The translations under genes and the position numbers were made by a program. A stretch of 64,000 nt of DNA from Physcomitrium patens (taxonomy: Eukaryota; Streptophyta; Bryopsida; Funariales; Funariaceae). Under the pieces are notes generated by a model that saw nothing but the letters and a program-made list of their open reading frames with translations, had not been told where the DNA came from and ran no database searches. Each line of letters opens with the position of its first letter. The first letter of the stretch is position 1. Where the stretch lies: NCBI RefSeq assembly GCF_000002425.4, contig NC_037260.1, positions 15,669,372-15,733,371 on the forward strand, read 5' to 3'. Shown piece by piece: positions 57,606 through 64,000 of this stretch.

Positions 57606-57714
57606 GAGATCCACATAAATGTCCAACAATCATAATGTCTAACAATCTTTCGTAAGATCCACATAAATGTCCAACAATCACATCCTCTCGTACTCCAAAT
57701 GCGGACTTCATACC
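57606..57714. other. Junction of the inverted B copies with duplicated filler
   Basis: AGATCCACATAAATGTCCAA-containing 26-mers occur at 57607-57632 and 57655-57680, 48 bases apart, with a looser third partial copy between them. In RT coding sequence this is the GHLCGS region, present once in B3. The duplication marks the point where the two B copies were joined. Confidence 0.8.
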
Positions 57715-58272
57715 CTATAATGTAAGATGAACTTCTCCAAGCCGAGTTAAAATCTTTTCACAATCTTGTATATGATTAACAACATCTTTCCGACACCCCT
57801 TCGTATCTAAAGTTTCATCCTTGTCTCCTTCTCTGCACCTTTTTATAGGAACATCATCCAGAAAAGACATAGTCTTTTTCGGAATAAAATCTATCAATAC
57901 CTTATTCATCCCATTCATCATATGCACAACTGAGTTGGTCGCGCCTTGAGGAAGAGTGCACATTCTAATCAATCCAAGTGGTCTCCTCATTGTTGTCATA
58001 TCTCTACTTCCTTCGACAAGTTGAAATTGATCATAACCTGAATACAAATCATCCATTGAATAGATCGCCCTTCCAGCAAACGCCTCAGCAAATTCATCCA
58101 CAATAGGTCCAATTCCTGCATTCTTGACAGTTACTGCATTCACCGGTTGCATATCTTGAATAAACCGTAGTGACCCATTCTTCTTAGGTATCGTAAACCA
58201 TCGACTAGAATACGGTGCAAATGAGGGTTCCAATATTTTCATCTTTATCTTTTCTTTTAATAGTTCCACCAA
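57715..58272 (-). pseudogene. Family B reverse transcriptase (N-terminal half)
   Basis: 185 open codons: KIKMKILEPSFAPYSSRWFT, PKKNGSLRFIQDMQPVN, YSMDDLYSGYDQFQL, RDMTTMRRPLGLIRM, LPQGATNS and the catalytic FLDD in MSFLDDVPIKRC, followed by a charged insert (REGDKDETLDTKGC) and the HLTL end. DLYSGYDQ, the R-LTT-like block and FLDDVP(I/V)K are hallmarks I associate with fungal Ty3/gypsy RT rather than plant chromoviruses. Cut by the junction at 57714. This copy lacks the thumb and everything downstream. Confidence 0.85.
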
Positions 58273-58314
58273 TTTAGGTAAATGTGCCCTTGGTACTGGA
58301 ATCGGTCTTAGATT

Positions 58315-58908
58315 TCAAGGTACATGCGGTATAGTGAAGATAACCATAGGTGTTATAATATTCGGATCCACACACCCAATTTCATGAGATTCGAAAGCAA
58401 ATGATCTACCTTGTTTAGCCAACATCTTTTTGAAGCAAGTAATTTCTTTCGGCAATAAAGAACCTTCAGAACCAATCTTCAATTCTTCAAAAGTCTCTTC
58501 AGTAAACTGATGTCCAATACTCATTGGATCTCTTAAACTTTCTTCTTTTTATGCTTCTCCCATTTGTTCTTTAGAATCTTTTGGTAATGGTCCGGCAATA
58601 GGCTTTACCTTCTTATCTGCTGTTTTATATCTTGTCTCTACAGTGACTTCTAATACTTGAAAAGATTCAAGTATGGTATAAACCTCTCTTGAATGAATCT
58701 CAACAATCTTATCATTATCCCCTAACCCAATAGATGTAATCAATTCCAATGAATCTTCCAGTCCATTTTCTTCATAAACACCTAAAATCCTCTCATCATC
58801 TTGCAATGTACCTAATTTGCGTAATTCTCTTTCAATATTATATAATCTTTTTCTTTCTTTTCTTTTAAAATCATCAACTTTCTTATACAAAATATTTCTA
58901 TTCTCCAA
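58315..58908 (-). pseudogene. Family B protease-RT linker
   Basis: 58549-58908 encodes a very charged region (NILYKKVDDFKRKERKRLYN, DERILGVYEENGLEDS, IVEIHSREVYTILESFQ, TRYKTADKKVKPIAGPLP). 58315-58524 continues toward RT (FTEETFEELKIGSEG, MLAKQGRSFAFESHEIGCVD). The second block corresponds to the pre-RT segment where fungal-type elements also have a FAF-W/E-like motif. Two frame breaks. Confidence 0.7.
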
Positions 58909-58985
58909 TATACCAATAAAACTCGCATCAAAGGCACCTTCATCTCGCGAGAGTACCTCCTCTTTTGTACCTCCATAATCTCGCT

Positions 58986-59780
58986 TTACAGTGGTACCTC
59001 CCCAAAATCCTTAAATCCTTCAACAATCTTTGGCAATGGTTTTTCCCTCAACCTATCTCGATTCCGTTCATGGTTAGGAGGTACTGTTAGAAATTGTACA
59101 GCTTTCCTCCCATCTTCGCTCCGTACCCTTGCATAAGCAGAACCATCATCAAGTACCTTTGTTTCCATCCATGTTGCCGTGATATAAGGTTGTCCTAAAA
59201 TCAATGGATAAGACGTATCTTGAACGAAGAAATGTTGCTCCATCACAACATCCCTAATCCGAATTTTGACATCTGGACAAGCTCCATATAATTCGCCTCG
59301 TGTGTTATTAGCTGCTCGTATTGTCCATCCATGTTCCATATCAATTGGCCATTTTTGCTTCTTATAAAGATCTTTAGACATGAGATTTATTTCAGAACCA
59401 TGGTCCACCAAAGCAACTATTGGTTCTTCTATATCTCCTACCTTCACCAATACCTCAGTAGTTGCCCTTGCCCAATGCTTTCGAGTATAATGGCTCAAAG
59501 TTTCCATTTCCTTGTCACTAGAATCTTCAAAACATACTCGCTGATTATACCCATTCTTTTCATTTGTTGGTTGCTTGTAACCAATATCAACCTCTTCTTC
59601 ATCTCTACATATTCTTGCATCAATAGCATGACTCATTCGAGTTTTACCCATTAATTGCCTCTTTCGCTTAATGCTGTCAATGATAACATAATAAAACTCC
59701 TTCTTTGCAATTCCCAAAACTTCTTTCAATGTGAATTCCACCTTAGCGTTTAATATACGTTCTTCCAACACCCCTTTCAA
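58986..59780 (-). pseudogene. Family B aspartic protease and preceding linker
   Basis: 264 open codons. The N-terminal third is the MKGVLEERILNAKVEFTLKE linker. The protease has ALVDHGSEINLMSKDLY with the catalytic Asp in a D-H-G-S form, then IRAANNTRGELYG, VKIRDVVMEQHFFVQD, PLILGQPYITA and VLDDGSAYAR. All expected blocks are intact and in frame, making this the best preserved B protein here. It would cut the Gag-Pol polyprotein. It ends at a stop after GEVPL, separate from gag and RT frames. Confidence 0.85.
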
Positions 59781-59894
59781 ATTTGTTACCGCTTCAATGT
59801 CAGAAAGTAGCCTATAAGCAATTCATTTGCCCTTATCTTTTGTCTCTATTATTTTTTCTTCCAATGATGCTGAGGTATCCTTTACAGGCAATTC

Positions 59895-61355
59895 TTATGA
59901 AGCTGCCTCCTGAGCCTTGTCTCCTCGAGTTTGCCTCTTAGAAGAATTTCCTTCTCTTGTATCATCAAAATTTCCACGTCTCTTTTCTTCCATCAAAGCT
60001 TCATGTTGGCTCTTAGCAATATATGCATGAATTAAAAGAGACTCAATAGGATCCTCCCAACCTGTTGCACCTCGTATTGTAGTTGCAGTCCTCAATAACA
60101 CTTCTCGAGGTAATTTCTCTTCTTGCATTGTAGAAATGGCAGAAGTCCAAAACACACTAGTTTCTGTACTTCCACCAAGGTCATCATCTACTCTAGCACC
60201 ATAACTTACACTTTCTCGTGCTGTTGTTTCATGCTCTTTTAAGTAATCTTGAACCAATGCTCTCATTCCTCCATTGCCAAAATTGGTTTAAAGAAGATCC
60301 TCCCTATCTTTCAATGCTATCTTCCCATCTTTCCAGCAAATAATTCCTTGCCGTATCATATTATTAAATTCATTGCAATCTTTTCTAGTGTGTGAAGCAT
60401 CATTTCACCAAATGCATCTTTGTACATATCCTTGTTTTGAAACATTCTTCGAATTATTTGTAGAAGTATTCTCTTCAATTCTTGCCAATTTGATTTGAAG
60501 ATCTCGCATTCCTCATATAATTTCTTCCATACCCATATCTGCTTTCTTTGATAAGGATGTCGAAGGTTGAACTGTAGGCATTGTTGGTGGTGTTGTACGT
60601 ACTGGAGCTTTGGGTGCTTGTATTGTTTTTGGAATATTGCTCCTATCCTTCCTCCTTTCTCTTTTTGTAAGCAACCCCACCGCATCTTCAACGTTCTTCC
60701 ACTTTGTTGTCAATCCTTCATCTTCTTCTTTGTCTTCAAGAAGGAGTTCTAATTTCCCTTACAATTCTCCATCAGCAACTTGAAGAAATAGATCAACTTT
60801 TTTCGGCTCCAATGTCAATTTTTCTACCTTTGACAATTGAGAGTACTGCCTCTCAAATTCCCTTAGTAGCTCTGTTGCTTGCAAATTCTTATTAGGCCGT
60901 TCAATCCATTCTAGAAACACCTTCTTAGTAATGCGATCAGCATCTTCCAAGAAATATTCGTCTTTCAATGCATGTGAAAAAACCTCCCATGAATTCCCAT
61001 AACGATCTGTAATTGATGTAATGTGGTCTCTTATCTCCGGTATCATGGCAAGTCCAAATAATTCAACCATTTTCTTCTCAGAAACTCGATTTAATTCCAT
61101 TTCACGAACATAACATCTTAAATACCTTGAAATATTCTTCCCATCAAATTGATCAATTTTATTGATCACTGCTTGCAATGGTTTGGTTGCCAAAGCTTCA
61201 TTTCGATCATTACTTTGCTGTTGCTGCATTGATAATGAGAAGGCTTGAAACATACTAGAAATAGACGAATCCATGTGCATACCTTGTCCTCTAGAAGAAT
61301 CCCCACCAGAAACTCCTTCCAAAAATCCTTCAAAATTTTTATTTTCGTTTTTCAT
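59895..61355 (-). pseudogene. Family B gag, minus copy
   Basis: ATG at 61355; 198 codons differing from the plus copy at only three residues (SSRGQ/SSKGQ, VINK/VVNK, FSHAL/FLHAL). 59895-60266 differs at two of 123 residues. It shares the TAA after GEL, TGA after EII, the TGA in the knuckle, and the TAA ending AAS. It also has its own TGA (GK-stop-IA, near 59830) where the plus copy keeps Ser. Confidence 0.88.
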
Positions 61356-61404
61356 AAAAATAAAGATAAAATCAACCGAAATCCAATACCTTCTACCTCA
61401 AGCT

Positions 61405-61422
61405 TTCACGTCGGGTTCACCA
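61405..61422 (-). other. Primer-binding site (Trp tRNA), minus copy
   Basis: Reverse complement of TGGTGAACCCGACGTGAA, identical to the plus copy. Confidence 0.85.
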
Positions 61423-61426
61423 CTTT

Positions 61427-62761
61427 TGTCGTATTACGTGCTTTCCTGATCCAAAATGCGTTGGGCGTCTGGCTGTAGAAGGTAGTATGGAGATTCGCTA
61501 ATAGTCAAGCAGTCTATTAGTTTTTACTGCTGGAATATAAACGACTACAACAATGTACCATAAATCTATACGGGTGCTCTTCGACTACTTGTCAAAGTCC
61601 TTTTTTGTCCCAGCCAGTAGGTCTCTAGACGTTACAGAGAACCCCGAACAACCCAAACTGTTAATCTTCAATACCCCTTTGTACTTACGATCTTATATCC
61701 ACTGATTGTCTTGTTAGATTAACCCAATAAATTTCATTCACTCCGCATACTCAATCCTATAGACACCCCTTTAATCCTTCAATCACAGACGTAACTCGAT
61801 TTTACAAAACAGTCAAGAGTATTCAAACCCACTTCATTTAAAAATCCCGATTCACCATTACAACACTGACTTCAGCAGCGATTGCCTCAGTCGTCCCAAA
61901 ACTCTACGAAGAAGAAAAATCCAAATTCTATGTCTTTCCTTCCCCGACCCGAAGCATGAAGCTCCTCTCTCTAATTCCCTTGATCTTCCAAAAACCTCCA
62001 ATGAAAAACCGAACTGATAACCTTGCAAAAGCTTGAAAACTCGCTCCCCCCTCGATTTTCCCAAAAAAAAACCTTCCCCCCTCAAAACTATATCCCCCCC
62101 TAACCTTAACTTCTGAATTTCTTCAATCTTCCGTCTTAGATCCGGAATTGGCTCCCACCTCAAGCTTGGATCCGAAATTGGCTCTCGCCGTCAAGCTTTC
62201 TCCTCCGTTTTTACCTTTAAGAAATCCATTTACCGAAAACAACGTTCCCTGAAACGGCACAGAAAACAGGACAGCCTGAAATAGAATTGAACCCCGTAAT
62301 CGGGACCACATTGAGTCGCCCAACCAATTCAGGTCCTATATTGGAAAAGATGCGCGTAGTAACCTGAATGTTTCCGTAATTGGGTCAAATTGGTCCTCAC
62401 GTCAGATTGGCTAAGACCCGTAGTAAGACCTGGATTTCTCGTAATTAGACTGCATTGGCTTGACCGGCCAATTCAGGTCTCATATTGGATAAGAGGACCC
62501 GGATTGGATTATCGAAATTGGATCCAATTGGCTCCTCGAACCCGTCGTGTGAATTGGTCCTTCTCTTCCTGCTGACTCCCGTTATTGGAATCGAATGGAG
62601 CATTTCAGTATGCCCCGGCTGACTGTAACGGAGTGACTGAACCTGACCACTCAGTATTTGTACTGGAGTTGGTTGATGCTCCCAATATTCGAGGTAACTG
62701 AATATTAATAAAATTCCCCTTTCTTTTTATTTTCACTGTATACTCGTGTTACAACACGACA
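61427..62761 (-). repeat. 5' LTR of minus-strand B (1335 bp)
   Basis: Minus-strand ends TGTCGTGTT...AATACGACA. Collinear with the plus LTR, but with many substitutions and indels (76 bp longer), in contrast to the nearly identical gag next to it. Outer flank CCATA (62762-62766) lies in A5 RNase H. Confidence 0.87.
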
Positions 62762-64000
62762 CCATATATACGGTCACTGGATGTGCAGTTCCTTCGAGAA
62801 AGTGGCGCCACTCTTGGAAAGAATCTACTATAGCAAGGAGTTCCTTATCGTGGATCTCATAGTTGATCTCAGCAGCAGAGAATTTTCGAGAATAGAACGC
62901 AACTGGATGGAGCTTCTCATCTACGCCCATCTGTGAAAGTACAGCTCCTAAAGCAAAATCCGAAGCATCTGTCTCCAAATAAAAGGCCTTTGTAAAGTCC
63001 GGATGTACCAAGATTGGAGCTGTAGTAAATACCATCTTCAAATCTTCGAATGCTTTTTCTGCGATAGGTCCCCATTCGAGCTTGTCCTTGCACGTTAACC
63101 GAGTGAGGGGGGCAGCAACTTGAGAATAATTCTTGATGAAGATTTGATAGTAGTTAGCAAATCCAAGAAAACATTGTACGTCCCTAACCGTCTTTGGAAC
63201 TTCCCAAGACATGATTGCTTCCACCTTCTTTGGATTCATCTTCAAGCCTTCCGTAGTCGCGATGAATCCCAAAAACTCCATCTCAGTTTGGTGAAATAAG
63301 CACTTCTCCAATTTGGCATAGAGTCCTCCCTCCCGTAGTTTTGAGTACCAGACGAACGTGCTTCTCATGTTCTTCCTCATTCTTAGAAAATATCAAAATA
63401 TCATCTAGATAGATGACAACAAAATCGTCTAGATGCTCTCGAAAGATGTCATTCATCATGTGTTGAAAGACCGCTGGAGCATTAGTAAGACCAAATGGCA
63501 TGACATTGTATTCGAAATGGCCATATCTTTCTCGAAAAGTTGTCTTCCATTCATCTCCTTCCTTGATTCGCACAAGGTTGTAAGCTCCCCTTAGGTCAAT
63601 CTTTGTAAAGATCCTTGCACGCCCAAGTTCTTCTAGAAGACCAGAGATCAAAGGCAGTGGGTAGCGATTCTTTTTTGTCACCTTGTTGAGACCTCGATAG
63701 TCCACGCACATCCGTAGTGAGCCATCTTTCTTCTTCACAAATAAGATTGGTGCCCCAGTTGGCGACTTCGAATGACGGATGAAGTTCTTGGCTAGATTCT
63801 CGTCAATGTACTTCCGCAACTCAGTCAACTCCGTCTGCGACAAATTGTAGATTGGTCCAAAAGGTGGTTGTGCTCCTTCTTGCAATTCAATGGCACAGTC
63901 ATAGGGTCGATGCTCTGGCAGCATATCAGCATTCTTCTTTTCAAAGACATCTTTGAATTCTTCATACTGCTTTGGAATAACCAAAGTCGGAGTTGCATCT
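62762..64000 (-). pseudogene. Family A element A5: RT-RNase H fragment
   Basis: Minus strand, entering from the right edge. 63283-63984: [72 protein letters not shown] and catalytic YLDD in [12 protein letters not shown] frameshift near 63340 moves it to 62733-63380: [52 protein letters not shown] and NYEIHDKELLAIV. It ends at VTVY, where the B LTR cuts in. Apart from that frameshift it is open, and GC-richer than A1-A4, so it is a younger family A copy. It keeps Arg where A3 has the TAG at 22485. Confidence 0.9.

Larger units (their letters stand above)
57606..62761 (-). mobile_element. Family B element, minus copy (5' LTR to mid-RT)
   Basis: On the minus strand: LTR (61427-62761), primer site, gag, protease, linker and the first half of RT, ending at the junction. 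RNase H, integrase and the 3' LTR are missing. The LTR interrupts A5 RNase H at 62762, so this copy entered A5. Confidence 0.9.

Noticed and set aside
59331..59654. 107-codon plus-strand frame over the B protease
   Set aside because: Shadow of the well-supported minus-strand protease.
62390..62575. Short frames inside the family B LTRs
   Set aside because: They lie in non-coding LTR DNA; similarity there is to family E sequence in decayed frames.
1..64000. tRNA, rRNA, CRISPR arrays or bacterial operons
   Set aside because: None found on inspection; repeats present are LTRs, microsatellites and nested elements.

Overview
The window looks like AT-rich pericentromeric or other heterochromatin of a land plant. 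A moss-type genome is my best guess, an inference from low GC, chromodomain Ty3 elements and a plant LEA14-like gene. It is almost entirely old LTR retrotransposons stacked inside one another, plus one GC-richer island of host DNA (about 12.1-18.5 kb). Nearly all coding sequence is broken by stops and frameshifts, mostly C-to-T or G-to-A, as expected for silenced, methylated DNA. No bacterial genes, CRISPR arrays, rRNAs or tRNAs were seen.

I name three Ty3 families for this window only. Family A is a chromovirus with ~550-561 bp LTRs, an initiator-Met-tRNA primer site and an integrase chromodomain. It occurs as A1 (1-2723, minus, cut by the window edge), an older 3' remnant (2820-4265), A2 (4882-11621, minus), A3 (19860-26254, plus, complete), a fossil LTR (27915-28340), A4 (30672-32290, minus, partial) and A5 (62762-64000, minus, younger). 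Family B has a Trp-tRNA primer site, ~1.26-1.34 kb LTRs and pol motifs like fungal-type Ty3 elements. It occurs as B2 (inside A2), B4 (32310-34600), B3 (48267-52496), and a plus/minus pair at 54696-57605 and 57606-62761 forming a large inverted repeat. C-type solo LTRs seem to be an older B subfamily. Family E is Tat-like, with ~770 bp LTRs, three gag zinc knuckles and a coiled-coil ORF after integrase: E1 (37351-47913) and E2 (52502-54695).

Layout: A1; A remnant; repeat D split by A2, which holds B2 and C pieces; host island with a LEA14-like pseudogene (12911-14213, minus) and a possible 48-codon small gene (16580-16726, plus); AT-rich spacer; complete A3; AT-rich spacer with microsatellites and a second D copy; A4; B4; an unclassified block; a C LTR split by E1, which itself holds two C solo LTRs (39730-40990 and 42075-43128); B3; E2; B inverted pair; A5.

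Insertion order can be read from target-site duplications and uninterrupted copies elsewhere in the window: A2 into D, E1 into a C LTR, C LTRs into E1 gag and protease, plus-strand B into E2, minus-strand B into A5. The points most worth follow-up are a conserved 140-codon accessory ORF between chromodomain and 3' LTR in family A, a TATA-adjacent hairpin in family A LTRs with compensatory changes, apparent capture of family E gag-pro sequence by the family B LTR, and near-identity of the B inverted arms that stops at the LTR border.
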